From positions 62,001-126,000 of the forward strand of contig NZ_CP032416.1 of the NCBI RefSeq assembly GCF_003600355.1: a stretch of 64,000 nucleotides of DNA, written 5' to 3'. The notes under the pieces are model-generated. The model was not told where the DNA came from. It was given only the letters and a program-made list of their open reading frames with translations, and did not search any database. Shown here piece by piece: positions 1-13,034 of this stretch (its first letter is position 1; each line of letters opens with the position of its first letter). This stretch comes from Clostridium fermenticellae (GTDB lineage: Bacteria > Bacillota > Clostridia > Clostridiales > Clostridiaceae). A program made the translations under genes and the position numbers.

Positions 1-2
1 TA

Positions 3-440
3 TACTGCATATTTAATGTTCAAGAAAAAGTTGGACAAAGAGGAGCATTTGTATCTACTTTTAATGTAAGACCAGATATTTGTATAGTGGTAGATACATA
101 TAAAAGTAATGATATACCTGGAACTCCAAAATATCTAGAGATAAGCGATGTTGGATGTGGCCCTGTTATATCTATAAAAAATGGCAGTATACTTCTTAAT
201 AATAATGTTACGAATTCTATTATATCAACTGCTATTCAGAGTGGAATTCATTATCAGTGGAAAAGTGACTCTAAATTTAAAAATGAAGCTCATGCAATTG
301 ATATGATAGGAGAAGGTACAAATATAGCTGCAGTATCAATTCCTTGCAGATATATGCATTCTACTGTATCAGTATGTAGTTTGAATGATTACAATAATAC
401 TATAGACTTATTAATAAATTATCTTAAGTCTTGTAAGTAA
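3..440 (+). CDS. M42 family metallo-aminopeptidase, 3' part
   Basis: Only the C-terminal 145 residues are in the window; the frame is open from base 3, so the gene begins upstream. The first residues read as the M42 segment with the catalytic Glu (QEKVGQRGA). An aspartate ligand region (DICIVVDT) and the terminal IPCRYMHSTVSV follow, holding the conserved metal-binding His. M42 enzymes are cytosolic di-metal aminopeptidases that form large tetrahedral assemblies and trim peptides. A second M42-like gene starts 15 bp downstream with its own ribosome site, so the two probably share a transcript. Every M42 residue visible here is intact, unlike in the downstream partner. Confidence 0.88.
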   Translation, partial: YCIFNVQEKVGQRGAFVSTFNVRPDICIVVDTYKSNDIPGTPKYLEISDVGCGPVISIKNGSILLNNNVTNSIISTAIQSGIHYQWKSDSKFKNEAHAIDMIGEGTNIAAVSIPCRYMHSTVSVCSLNDYNNTIDLLINYLKSCK

Positions 441-455
441 AGGGAGGTAGTTTTG

Positions 456-1400
456 GTGGATAAATTACTTGGTAAGTTAATAGACAGTTTTTCGGTTAGT
501 GGAAATGAAGATTACGTTAAAAATATTATAAAAGAGGAGCTTAAAACTACTAATTGTGAATTAACTGAAGATAAAATGGGTAACCTTATAGCCAGTGTGG
601 GTAGCGGTGATAGTAAAATAATGTTGTGTGCGCACATGGATAGCATAGGATTTATAGTATCATATATAGAAGACAATGGACTTATACGTGTAGAAAAAAT
701 AGGGTGTTTTGAAAATGAATATGCAATTAATAGCTTTGTGAGATTTAAGAATGGAACAGTAGGCAGATTGTGCAATACTCATGATCAATTATTTATAGAT
801 ATAGGATTAGATAATAAAATAAAATCATCAGAAAAAGTTAAAATTGGTGATACTGCCTGTTTAGTTGGACCATATATTAAGGTAGGAAAAGGCAATATAA
901 TGAGTCCTTTACTTGATAATAAGGTGGGATGCTATATACTTATTAAATTAATAGAAAGAGCTGTTAGTGTTAAGGATAAAAAAGTTTTTTTCGTGTTTTC
1001 GACTGAAGAGGAATTAGGCGGTAGAGGTGCTAGAGCAGCAGCATATGGGATAAATCCTGATTATTGTATTGTACTTGGGCTTGAAAAAGCAAAAGATATG
1101 GAAAAATCAGATGGAAATGTTGAATTGGGAAAAGGACCGGTTCTAAAAATTATGGACAAGTCACTTATAATGCATATGGATATAAAAAATATGCTTGAAG
1201 AATCAGCAAAAAAGTCAGGAATTAATGTTCAGTACAGTATAAGTGCTGGAACTTCAGAAGGTGGATTGCTCCATAAGGAGAGAGCTGGAATAAAAACAGG
1301 AGAATTAGATATTCCGTGTAGATATAAACATTCGTGTTCGGAAATGATTTGTATAGATGATATAGAAGGTACTATAAAGTTACTGGAAAATATAATTTAG
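456..1400 (+). CDS. Divergent M42 peptidase homologue
   Basis: A protein of about 314 residues with the full M42 layout. The first metal-binding His is in AHMDSIG (about residue 60), the bridging Asp is in LLDNKVG (about 150), the TEEELGGRGA glutamates are near 183, and the C-terminal RYKHS His is present. Several usually invariant positions differ: DDR is DNK, the ligand Asp of the VDVT-type segment is missing (VLGLEKAKD), and GTDAG is GTSEG. The active site may therefore be altered or bind one metal. The start is GTG 456 or TTG 453; AGGGAGG at 441-447 fits GTG better. It follows the upstream M42 gene closely and ends before a 42-bp palindrome. Confidence 0.8.
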   Translation: MDKLLGKLIDSFSVSGNEDYVKNIIKEELKTTNCELTEDKMGNLIASVGSGDSKIMLCAHMDSIGFIVSYIEDNGLIRVEKIGCFENEYAINSFVRFKNGTVGRLCNTHDQLFIDIGLDNKIKSSEKVKIGDTACLVGPYIKVGKGNIMSPLLDNKVGCYILIKLIERAVSVKDKKVFFVFSTEEELGGRGARAAAYGINPDYCIVLGLEKAKDMEKSDGNVELGKGPVLKIMDKSLIMHMDIKNMLEESAKKSGINVQYSISAGTSEGGLLHKERAGIKTGELDIPCRYKHSCSEMICIDDIEGTIKLLENII

Positions 1401-1412
1401 ATTTAATATTTT

Positions 1413-1454
1413 TATAGGGGTTATAATTTTAAGCTTAAAATTATAACCCCTATA
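1413..1454. terminator. Perfect 42-bp palindrome between convergent genes
   Basis: Both halves of 1413-1454 are exact reverse complements with no loop other than the turn itself. It separates the M42 gene from the convergent glycosylase gene and probably ends transcription from both sides. Neither flank has a long T tract, so it is not a textbook intrinsic terminator. Confidence 0.6.
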
Positions 1455-1474
1455 CAGAATTTTCAGTATGTAGT

Positions 1475-2074
1475 TTAACTTAGTTTGGTTAAGGCTTTTT
1501 TTAAATTTATCCAATCAGTTTTATATAAATTGTGAAAATCCTCGTTCCTATTGTATATTAAAGATGAGGGATGATACATAGGAAAAACATTTCTATTAAG
1601 ACTTTCTATAAAATAAACTTTACCATGACATTCACCAATTGAATTAAAATTTGTCAGTCTTTTTAATGGAACATTTCCTAAGGTTATTATTATTTTAGGA
1701 TTTACTAGATCGATTTCTTCATCGAGTACTTTGCTAAATAGGGATATTTCATTTGATTTTGGAGGACGATTACTTATTGAAATTCTATTATTCTTTCCTA
1801 TCTTTTTCTTAATAGGTCTAAAGAAGCATGTATTCGTGATTCTTATATCTTCTCTTTTCATACCTATTGAATCTAAATATTTTTCAAAATTTTTGCCTGC
1901 AGCTCCAACAAAAGGTTTACCTGTTTCAACTTCTGTTTTACCAGGAGCTTCACCAACAAACAGAATATCGCAAGGTATGGGGCCATCACCCGTTATATAG
2001 CCACCTATATCATCTGAATTGTGATTCTCATAAATTTTTATAATTTCTTGTTTTAAATAATCTTTTGGATCCAC
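1475..2074 (-). CDS. Uracil-DNA glycosylase superfamily protein lacking Fe-S cysteines
   Basis: 199 residues, GTG start at 2074 preceded by AAGGGTGA. Family 4 type motifs are present: GEAPGKTE followed by GKPFVGAAG (about residues 41-60), NTCFFRP in the middle, and MYHPSSL near the C terminus, which carries the catalytic-loop His. The four cysteines that hold the [4Fe-4S] cluster of family 4 enzymes are absent; a second UDG in this window (43205-43765) has them. It probably excises uracil or another deaminated base from DNA, but the substrate cannot be read from sequence. It is transcribed alone, convergent with the M42 gene. Confidence 0.75.
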   Translation of the reverse strand: MDPKDYLKQEIIKIYENHNSDDIGGYITGDGPIPCDILFVGEAPGKTEVETGKPFVGAAGKNFEKYLDSIGMKREDIRITNTCFFRPIKKKIGKNNRISISNRPPKSNEISLFSKVLDEEIDLVNPKIIITLGNVPLKRLTNFNSIGECHGKVYFIESLNRNVFPMYHPSSLIYNRNEDFHNLYKTDWINLKKALTKLS

Positions 2075-2189
2075 TTAAAATCACCCTTTCTACAATCTTT
2101 TTCATAAATAATTTTAACATGAGAAATTATATTTATGTAAAATATTTAAATTATAGTGTGATTTACTACAAAAATTGTATCAGTACATT

Positions 2190-2217
2190 TTGAAATAAAA
2201 CAGTCAAATGGTATAAT
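2190..2217 (+). promoter_or_regulatory. Promoter of class V aminotransferase gene
   Basis: TTGAAA at 2190-2195 and TATAAT at 2212-2217 with a 16-bp spacer, about 35 bp ahead of the start codon. Confidence 0.6.
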
Positions 2218-2251
2218 TCTTATTAAAATTTGTTTAGGGAGTGAGTGATTG

Positions 2252-3385
2252 ATGAAAGTTCCATATATTATGACACCTGGTCCGACGCAAGTTAGAGAAA
2301 ATGTTAGGTTAGCAAGAGGTATTGAGTGTACAAATCCAGATCTAGATTTGAGATTTTATGATTTCTACAGAGATACATGTGATAAAATAGGCTGTCTTTT
2401 AAATACTAAAAATAGAGTAAGGATATTAAATGGAGAAGGTATAATAGCATTAGAATCTGCTTGTGCATCTTTAACTGAAAAAGGTGATAGGGTCTTAGTA
2501 ATTGATAACGGAATATTTGGAGAAGGATTTGCTGATTTTGTAAGATTATATGGAGGTGAGGTTGTATTTTTTAAGGGAGATAGAACTAGAGGTATAGATA
2601 TTGGTAAATTAGAAAAATTCTTAAATGGAGACAGTGATTTTAAATATGCTACAGTGGTTCATTGTGATACCCCGTCAGGTGTTTTAAATGATATTTCAAA
2701 AATATGCCCTCTTTTAAAAGAAAAAGGTATTTTAACGGTTGTTGATAGTGTATCTGCTATTGGCGGAGAGGAAGTTAAGGTTGATGACTGGAATATAGAT
2801 ATTGTATTAGGAGCCTCACAAAAATGTATATCTGCACCTCCTGGACTTGCAATAGTAAGTATTAGTGAAGATGCAATCAAAGCTATGAAATCAAGGGAAA
2901 CCCCAGTAGCATCATTTTATTGTAATCTGCTTATATGGGAAAATTATTATGATAATAAGTGGTTTCCATATACACAACCTTCAAGTGATATAGTTGGATT
3001 TAGTGTTGCATTGGATAATTTACTTGCGGATAAGAATGTATTTGAAAGACATAGTAAAATAGCAGAAGGTGTGAGATATGTCATACGAGAATCAGGATTA
3101 AAATTATATTTAAAAGATAGTTTTTCAAGTACTGTGACAGTTATAAATACTCCAGACAATGTGGATAATAAAAAGGTAATAGAGTATATGTATAATACTT
3201 ATAATATACTTATAGCTGGGGCATTTGATTATTTGGATGGTAAAGTTTTTAGAATAGGTCATATGGGTGAAAACGCAAGATTAGATAAAGTTGCTTATGC
3301 TTTATTTGCATTTCAAAGATCGCTTAAATATTTTGGAGTTGAATTAAAATGTGATTTAAGTAAAAAATTTTTAGAGAGATTTTAA
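2252..3385 (+). CDS. Class V PLP-dependent aminotransferase (alanine-glyoxylate/serine-pyruvate type)
   Basis: 377 residues. The N terminus has the family hallmark TPGPTQV. The PLP-binding lysine lies in GASQKCISAPPG (about residue 190), after DSVSAIGGE, which carries the Asp that contacts the pyridine nitrogen. This fold-type I group uses alanine, serine or related donors with glyoxylate or pyruvate as acceptor; the exact substrates cannot be told here. ATG 2252 is preferred over TTG 2249 because of the AGGGAG site at 2236-2241. It is a single gene with its own promoter, upstream of the rRNA operon. Confidence 0.85.
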   Translation: MKVPYIMTPGPTQVRENVRLARGIECTNPDLDLRFYDFYRDTCDKIGCLLNTKNRVRILNGEGIIALESACASLTEKGDRVLVIDNGIFGEGFADFVRLYGGEVVFFKGDRTRGIDIGKLEKFLNGDSDFKYATVVHCDTPSGVLNDISKICPLLKEKGILTVVDSVSAIGGEEVKVDDWNIDIVLGASQKCISAPPGLAIVSISEDAIKAMKSRETPVASFYCNLLIWENYYDNKWFPYTQPSSDIVGFSVALDNLLADKNVFERHSKIAEGVRYVIRESGLKLYLKDSFSSTVTVINTPDNVDNKKVIEYMYNTYNILIAGAFDYLDGKVFRIGHMGENARLDKVAYALFAFQRSLKYFGVELKCDLSKKFLERF

Positions 3386-3699
3386 TACTGAGTAGATTTG
3401 ATTTATTGTGTACATTTTAATGTGTGATATTACAGGGATTGTATAATTTAACTCTAAAATTAAAACAAACTAAACCTAGTGTATCAATAATAGGGAAATG
3501 ACGAAAAATGTATATATATTTAGAAATAGTAATTTAATTTAAAATAATTAAGCTTAAGTTTAATTTGTTAATTAGGATTTATGATAGAATAACATATGTT
3601 GCTTGAGGGAACTCAAGTTACGGTCAGGAAAAGTTTTCAGAGGAATTTTTAATTATATATAATGGAAATTAAAATAATTAAAAGTCTTAAAAAAAGTTC
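3386..3699. other. Spacer upstream of the rRNA promoter
   Basis: AT-rich intergenic DNA without a convincing reading frame. A short hairpin (CTTGAG-GGA-ACTCAAG type) lies near 3602-3617. No second strong promoter was recognised. Confidence 0.5.
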
Positions 3700-3728
3700 T
3701 TGACAGTTTAGAGAGTACATGGTAAGAT
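3700..3728 (+). promoter_or_regulatory. rRNA operon promoter
   Basis: TTGACA at 3700-3705, a 17-bp spacer and TAAGAT at 3723-3728. This near-consensus sigma-A promoter lies about 165 bp upstream of mature 16S rRNA. Confidence 0.85.
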
Positions 3729-3759
3729 GTATAAGTCGCTTGGATGAAGCGGTAATGAA

Positions 3760-3778
3760 CCTTGAAAATCAAACAGAG
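3760..3778 (+). other. 16S rRNA processing stem, 5' strand
   Basis: The segment ending AAAATCAAACAGAG is complementary to 5456-5473 (CTCTGTTTGATTTTGAGG) just beyond the 16S 3' end. The pair would loop out the 16S precursor for RNase III-type cleavage. Confidence 0.75.
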
Positions 3779-3892
3779 AAGAGTAAAAATAAACCAGCAA
3801 TTCTTTTGAAAGCTGTTTTAACAGCTTGAAAGTAAAGTAAATGAGCTTAAGTTGAACTCAAAACTCTGAATAAGAGTTTTATATAAGAAATT

Positions 3893-5412
<1,520 letters not shown>

Positions 5413-5606
5413 TCGTAAGATAGGTAACTCTATCTTAAAGACCGGTTTATACTTACTCTGTTTGATTTTGAGGGGTTAAAAACCCGAACGGTTTTTAACG
5501 GGTAATTTAGCTAAATGTATTTTGACGTTAAAATTACACCGGGCCGCAGGCTTAAATCTATAAGGTTTTTAACAGATAGCAGATGTTATCTGTCATCATT
5601 CTCATA

Positions 5607-5628
5607 TTGTTCTTTGAAAACTGCACAG
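5607..5628 (+). other. 23S rRNA processing stem, 5' strand
   Basis: This segment (core GAAAACTGCACAG) is complementary to 8787-8808 (core CTGTGCAGTTTT) downstream of 23S, forming the precursor stem around 23S. Element A lies inside this stem, ahead of the 23S 5' end. Confidence 0.75.
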
Positions 5629-5724
5629 AGAAGAAAGTTAAAGTAAAGTTATTACTTTGTAAAATTGATTAAAGATTCTTAATTATTTGATATATATTAA
5701 CATATATTATTATTAATTAACCGG

Positions 5725-5846
5725 TAAAAATTGATAGAAACGGGTAGCTTGAGGAAAATGTCGTGCGAAGGGTGGAGCTTACTTATGTAAGTGAGTATCC
5801 GGGCGAAACATTTGACAGAAAGATACGGAGTTTATAGCAATTTTTA
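5725..5846 (+). ncRNA. Structured spacer element, copy A (16S-23S spacer)
   Basis: A 122-nt element related to 8879-9002. It has an outer 9-bp helix (5725-5733 with 5838-5846), a 6-bp helix (5756-5761 with 5808-5813) and an inner hairpin (5778-5782 with 5787-5791). Each helix differs from copy B by at least one compensatory base pair, and single-stranded segments such as AGAAACGGG and CGGAGTTTATAG are kept. It sits directly before 23S rRNA and is probably part of the precursor transcript. A role in processing or assembly is inference. Confidence 0.75.
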
Positions 5847-5853
5847 CTTAAAA

Positions 5854-8752
<2,899 letters not shown>

Positions 8753-8878
8753 AATTACTTTTCTTAATCAATTTTTTCTATCTTTACTGTGCAGTTTTGA
8801 GAGAACAATCTCAATTAGCCGGGGTCTATTTATAAACCTCCGGTTAGTATAAATTTTATTAGAGTTTTAGTCAATGCA

Positions 8879-9002
8879 TAAAAATTAGTAGAAACGGGCA
8901 GATCAGGGAAAATATTGAAGTGGGGAACGGAGTTTACTTAATGTAAATGAGTACCGCAGTAAGATATTTGACGAAGAGATGCGGAGTTTATAGTAATTTT
9001 TA
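8879..9002 (+). ncRNA. Structured spacer element, copy B (23S-5S spacer)
   Basis: The second copy of the element, 124 nt, between the 23S 3' processing strand and 5S rRNA. Helices: 8879-8887 with 8994-9002, 8910-8915 with 8964-8969, and 8933-8937 with 8943-8947. The pairs 8887-8994, 8914-8965 and 8933-8947 are A-U or U-A where copy A has G-C or C-G. Two further hairpins (CCCAGC/GCTGGG and a longer one around 9038-9076) follow before 5S. Confidence 0.75.
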
Positions 9003-9077
9003 AACAGGAAACTCACCCAGCAAAGCTGGGGAGTACTGATTCTTTATCTAAATCAAAGATTTAGAAGCAATCAGCAA

Positions 9078-9195
9078 TCTGGTGGTTATTACATAAAGGT
9101 AACACTCCTTCCCATACCGAACAGGTAGGTTAAGCTTTATTGTGCCGATGGTACTTCAGGGGTAGCCCTGCGGGAGAGTAGGTCGCCGCCAGGTA
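9078..9195 (+). rRNA. rrf: 5S ribosomal RNA
   Basis: About 117 nt. The terminal helix joins CTGGTGG to CCGCCAGG, with the typical internal CCATACCGAACA and GGGAGAGTAGG. tRNA-Phe follows after about 15 bp. Confidence 0.93.
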
Positions 9196-9209
9196 ATCAT
9201 ACTATATTT

Positions 9210-9285
<76 letters not shown>

Positions 9286-9322
9286 AAGAGCATATTAGTG
9301 TTTTCTAATATGTTCTTTTTTT
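9286..9322 (+). terminator. rRNA operon terminator
   Basis: The stem AGAGCATATTAG/CTAATATGTTCT is followed by a run of T, directly after tRNA-Phe. Confidence 0.85.
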
Positions 9323-9399
9323 ATACTAATAAAAATGATGGTAAACTGTAGATATATATGGTATAACTATAATGATTAATATAATAAAGGAGAAGAATA

Positions 9400-10146
9400 A
9401 TGGAAAATAAAGTGTTAGCCACTGTAAATGGTGCTCAAATAACGGAAAAAGATCTAGAAGAAGCTATAATGAGATTTCCTAATGATAGAAGAGGATATTT
9501 GAATACTGATAATGGGAAAAAACAACTATTAGAAGAAATGATAGCATTTGAATTAATTTATAATTATGCCAAAGAATCTGGATTTGAAAATGATGAAAGC
9601 TACATAGGTAACCTTGAAACTGCTAAAAAAGAAATTTTAACTCAAACAGCTATATCAAAATTGATGAGTGAAGTTAATGTAAAAGATAGCGAAGTTGAAG
9701 ATTATTACAAAGTAAATAAAGATAAGTTTGTAAATCCAGAAAGTGTTGTTGCAAGACATATATTAGTAGAGACAAAAGAAAAGGCGAATGATGTACTAAA
9801 GGAAATAAATGAGGGAATGAGTTTTGAAGAAGCTGCCAAGAAATATTCTTCATGTCCATCAAAGGCACAAGGCGGTAATCTAGGACAGTTTACAAGAGGA
9901 CAAATGGTTCCAGAATTTGAGGAAGCTGCTTTTTCACTTGGTATTAATGTTATTAGTGAACCTGTTAAAACACAATTTGGATATCATTTGATTAAGGTTG
10001 AGAGAAAGACAGAGGCGTCTCCTAAATCTTATGAACAGGTAAAAAATACGATTAAAAACAATTTACTTCAACAAAGACAATCATATAAGTATAATGAACT
10101 CAATAAGCAACTAAAAGAAAAGTATACTGTTGAGTATGAAAAATAA
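9400..10146 (+). CDS. Cytoplasmic parvulin-type peptidyl-prolyl isomerase
   Basis: 248 residues. A SurA/PrsA-like N-terminal helical part (1-110, beginning VLATVNGAQIT) is followed by a rotamase domain at about 118-204, with the parvulin signatures ARHILVET, GGNLGQFTRGQMVPEFE and FGYHLIKV. There is no signal peptide or lipobox, so unlike PrsA it should act in the cytosol, perhaps as a trigger-factor-like chaperone and prolyl isomerase. AAGGAG precedes the ATG. It is monocistronic, between the rRNA terminator and a bidirectional terminator. Confidence 0.88.
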   Translation: MENKVLATVNGAQITEKDLEEAIMRFPNDRRGYLNTDNGKKQLLEEMIAFELIYNYAKESGFENDESYIGNLETAKKEILTQTAISKLMSEVNVKDSEVEDYYKVNKDKFVNPESVVARHILVETKEKANDVLKEINEGMSFEEAAKKYSSCPSKAQGGNLGQFTRGQMVPEFEEAAFSLGINVISEPVKTQFGYHLIKVERKTEASPKSYEQVKNTIKNNLLQQRQSYKYNELNKQLKEKYTVEYEK

Positions 10147-10153
10147 TTAATAT

Positions 10154-10204
10154 AAAAAGTGTATCTAATCACACTGAAATAGAGTGAATTAGATACACTT
10201 TTTA
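10154..10204. terminator. Bidirectional terminator (parvulin / sirtuin)
   Basis: A long stem (AAAAAGTGTATCTAAT with ATTAGATACACTTTTT, small loop) lies between convergent genes, with A tract and T tract suiting both directions. Confidence 0.85.
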
Positions 10205-10226
10205 ATTTATTATATAATTTAAAGTG

Positions 10227-10958
10227 CTAATCGCATGTAATACTTGATAGTACACTACCGATACTATCATGAATTACTATATCAGCTTTATTATCGTATG
10301 GTGTAGATGATTTATTTATCAATACAAGTTTTGAACCATTAAAATAGTCTATTATGCCTGCTGCGGGATAGACTACTAAAGAAGTACCACCTACGATTAA
10401 TATATCTGCATCTTGAGTAAATTTAATTGCATTATTTAGTGTATTCATATCTAAACCTTCCTCATAAAGCACAACATCAGGTTTTACAATTCCACCGCAT
10501 TTATCACATTTTGGAATTACAGATTTTGAATTAATGATGTAGTCTAAATCGAAGGATTTTCCACACTTAGTACAAAAATTTCTGTGTATTGAGCCATGAA
10601 GCTCGAATACATTTTTAGATCCTGCCATTTGGTGGAGACCATCTATGTTTTGAGTTATTACAGCTTTAAGTTTGCCAAGCTTCTCTAGTTTTGCTAAAGC
10701 ATAATGTGCACCATTGGGTTTGGCATTTTTATAGATCATCTTACTTTTATAAAAATTAAAGAAATCTTCTGTATGGGATTTGAAGAAGGAATGACTCAAC
10801 ATAACTTCCGGTGGATAGGAATAGTTATCCTTTGTTTTATATAGACCCGCTTCGGACCTAAAGTCTGGAATATTGGATTCTGTAGATACTCCGGCGCCAC
10901 CAAAGAAGACTATATTATTGCTTGATTTTATTGCAGATTTTAGATTCTCATAATCCAT
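10227..10958 (-). CDS. cobB: Sir2-family NAD-dependent protein deacetylase
   Basis: 243 residues. The Rossmann NAD-binding motif FFGGAGVSTESNIPDFRS is near the N terminus. QNIDGLHQ and the catalytic His in FELHGS follow, then a structural zinc site made by C-x2-C (NFCTKCGK) and C-x2-C (PKCDKCGG), and a C-terminal VGGTSLVVYPA NAD-binding segment. It should remove acyl groups from lysines and release O-acyl-ADP-ribose and nicotinamide. ATG 10958 is chosen because GAGAGGTG lies 6 bp upstream; the longer GTG start would overlap that site. Confidence 0.92.
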   Translation of the reverse strand: MDYENLKSAIKSSNNIVFFGGAGVSTESNIPDFRSEAGLYKTKDNYSYPPEVMLSHSFFKSHTEDFFNFYKSKMIYKNAKPNGAHYALAKLEKLGKLKAVITQNIDGLHQMAGSKNVFELHGSIHRNFCTKCGKSFDLDYIINSKSVIPKCDKCGGIVKPDVVLYEEGLDMNTLNNAIKFTQDADILIVGGTSLVVYPAAGIIDYFNGSKLVLINKSSTPYDNKADIVIHDSIGSVLSSITCD

Positions 10959-11115
10959 AACAATCACCTCTCTTAAAATATTATATCATTATTCGAATGT
11001 AATATATAAATTTCACCATATATTTAATCAAGAGTTAATTTATCTCTGAGTATAAATTAACTCTTTAGGTGAAAAACTATAAATATTATTAATTTTAAAA
11101 TTTAGTAATATGCTA

Positions 11116-11144
11116 TTGACAAATATAACTGTGATTGCTAAACT
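11116..11144 (+). promoter_or_regulatory. tRNA-Cys promoter
   Basis: TTGACA at 11116-11121, 17-bp spacer, TAAACT at 11139-11144, about 30 bp ahead of the tRNA. Confidence 0.7.
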
Positions 11145-11174
11145 ATAGTAGTGTTCTTAATCAGGAGAACATAT

Positions 11175-11248
<74 letters not shown>

Positions 11249-11261
11249 TTCTTTATATTAG

Positions 11262-11296
11262 AAGATAGTTTAGCATATGTTAGGCTATTTTTTTGT
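11262..11296 (+). terminator. tRNA-Cys terminator
   Basis: The stem ATAGTTTAGC/GTTAGGCTAT, with three G-U pairs, is followed by TTTTTTT. Confidence 0.7.
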
Positions 11297-11302
11297 TGGG
11301 CA

Positions 11303-11334
11303 AATAAAAAAAGAGAAGCCTGACTGCTTCTCTT
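11303..11334 (-). terminator. Terminator of amino-acid permease gene
   Basis: On the minus strand, AAGAGAAGC/GCTTCTCTT is followed by a T-rich tract just beyond the permease stop. Confidence 0.8.
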
Positions 11335-11344
11335 TCTATTTAAA

Positions 11345-12769
11345 TTATGCACTGGTTTTGCTCACTGAATTGCTATCAGAATGTTTACTTTGTAATAAGC
11401 TGTGTTTGTGTGAATATGTCATATAAACAATTGCACCTAGTAGAACCCATGCTCCAAAATATAACCATGTTATTTTGGATAAACTAAACATAAGGAATAT
11501 GCAAAATGCCATTGCTATTAAAGGCAATAATGGAACTAAAGGTACTCTAAATTCTCTTTTTAAATCTGGATAGCTTTTTCTAAACATTATTAAAGATAGT
11601 GCGACGAGTGAAAAGGATCCTAAGAAAATCATATTTGAAAGATCAGCTAACTGTTTTATGTTTACAACACCAGCTAATACAGCACCTATGCATCCTACTA
11701 CCCAAGTAGATAAAACAGGTACATTAGTCTTTTTATTTAATTTAGAAAAACCTTTTGGTAGAAGTCCATCACGACTCATTGAAAATAGTAGTCTTGATGC
11801 ACCGAAGAGATATGCAATTATAACTGCTAATATACCAATAACTGCCCCAACTGAAAGTATAGAAGCTGCCCATCCTTGTCCTACAGCACTTAAAGCATAA
11901 GCCATAGCATCACCAACGTTGAGATTAGTATAGTTAGTAAGGCCTGTAAGAATTAAGCTGACTACAATGTATATTAATGTACATCCTATCATTGATGCTA
12001 TAATACCTAAAGGCAAATTTTTCTGTGGGTTTTTTACTTCCTCGGCAGAAGTTGAAACTGCATCAAATCCAGTATAAGCTAGAAATACTGAAGCAGCACC
12101 AGCAAATATTCCTTTTACTCCAAATGGCATAAATGGCTGCCATCTTGATGGTTTTACAAAGAATACTCCTACAACTACAAATAAAGCTATGATACCTAAT
12201 TTTATAAATACTAGAATATTATTAACTTTTTTACTTTCACTTGTTCCTTTAGTTAGTAATAATGTTATGGCTAACATTACAATAATTGCTGGAAGGTTTA
12301 TGATTCCCCCCTGACCTGGAATGTTTATTAAGGCATGTGGTAAATTTATTCCGCAATTTTTTAATAAACCATTAAAGTATGCAGACCATCCACTACCAAC
12401 GGTTGCAGCGCATACAGTATATCCTATAAATAGTGACCAACCAACTAAATGTGCTATAAATTCACCTAATGATACATAAATGTAAGAATATGCACTTCCT
12501 GATGATGGTATTGATGATGCGAATTCAGAGTAACATAATGCTACAAGCGTACAGGCAATTGCAGAGAAAATGAATGATAAAACTACAGCTGGTCCTGCAT
12601 CTGTCGCGGCTACAAGCCCTGTTAAAACCATTACTCCTGTTCCAATTGTTGCACCTATACTCATTAAAGTAACATCAAATGCTCCCATAGTTCTTTTTAA
12701 AGAACTATTTTTATTGTTTTCCAAAATAGCGTTTACATCTTTTTTTCTAGTAAGATTAAATAAGTCCAT
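11345..12769 (-). CDS. APC-superfamily amino-acid permease (CAT/YfnA-like)
   Basis: 474 residues, about 12 membrane helices. The first helix carries the substrate motif SIGATIGTGVMVLTG of amino acid-polyamine-organocation carriers. FASSIPSSGSAYSYIYVSLGEF follows in helix 3, and VFLAYTGFDAVSTSAEEVKNPQKNLP in the middle is typical of the CAT (cationic amino acid) branch. It imports an amino acid with cations; the substrate is not fixed by sequence. AAGGAGG precedes the ATG. It lies directly downstream of a GlnL-like regulator on the same strand but beyond a terminator, so the pair may control it. Confidence 0.87.
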   Translation of the reverse strand: MDLFNLTRKKDVNAILENNKNSSLKRTMGAFDVTLMSIGATIGTGVMVLTGLVAATDAGPAVVLSFIFSAIACTLVALCYSEFASSIPSSGSAYSYIYVSLGEFIAHLVGWSLFIGYTVCAATVGSGWSAYFNGLLKNCGINLPHALINIPGQGGIINLPAIIVMLAITLLLTKGTSESKKVNNILVFIKLGIIALFVVVGVFFVKPSRWQPFMPFGVKGIFAGAASVFLAYTGFDAVSTSAEEVKNPQKNLPLGIIASMIGCTLIYIVVSLILTGLTNYTNLNVGDAMAYALSAVGQGWAASILSVGAVIGILAVIIAYLFGASRLLFSMSRDGLLPKGFSKLNKKTNVPVLSTWVVGCIGAVLAGVVNIKQLADLSNMIFLGSFSLVALSLIMFRKSYPDLKREFRVPLVPLLPLIAMAFCIFLMFSLSKITWLYFGAWVLLGAIVYMTYSHKHSLLQSKHSDSNSVSKTSA

Positions 12770-12971
12770 GTGGTAACCTCCTTAAAATATGATTATAATT
12801 TTAAACATAAAATTATTAGTAAAATGTGTGTAGAAATGTGTTTTATGAGATTAAATAATCAAAAAATAACCGATTAAAATTTAATTATTTTTTTATAATA
12901 ATGGGTACTCTATAATTATAATAGTGCGAATACAAGATACTTCAAAAATCTTCACAGATCTTCATAAAAAA

Positions 12972-13014
12972 ATAGACTACTTTCAAAAATTTTAAATTTT
13001 TGAAAGTAGTCTAT
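12972..13014 (-). terminator. Terminator of the two-component operon
   Basis: An 18-bp stem (ATAGACTACTTTCAAAAA and its complement) with a TTTTTT-rich minus-strand tail just after the regulator stop. Confidence 0.8.
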
Positions 13015-13034
13015 AAAAATTCTTCAAATAATTG

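Noticed and set aside
3598-3645. Third copy of the rRNA spacer element upstream of 16S
   Set aside because: Only a few bases near a small hairpin are similar; helices and loop motifs do not align.
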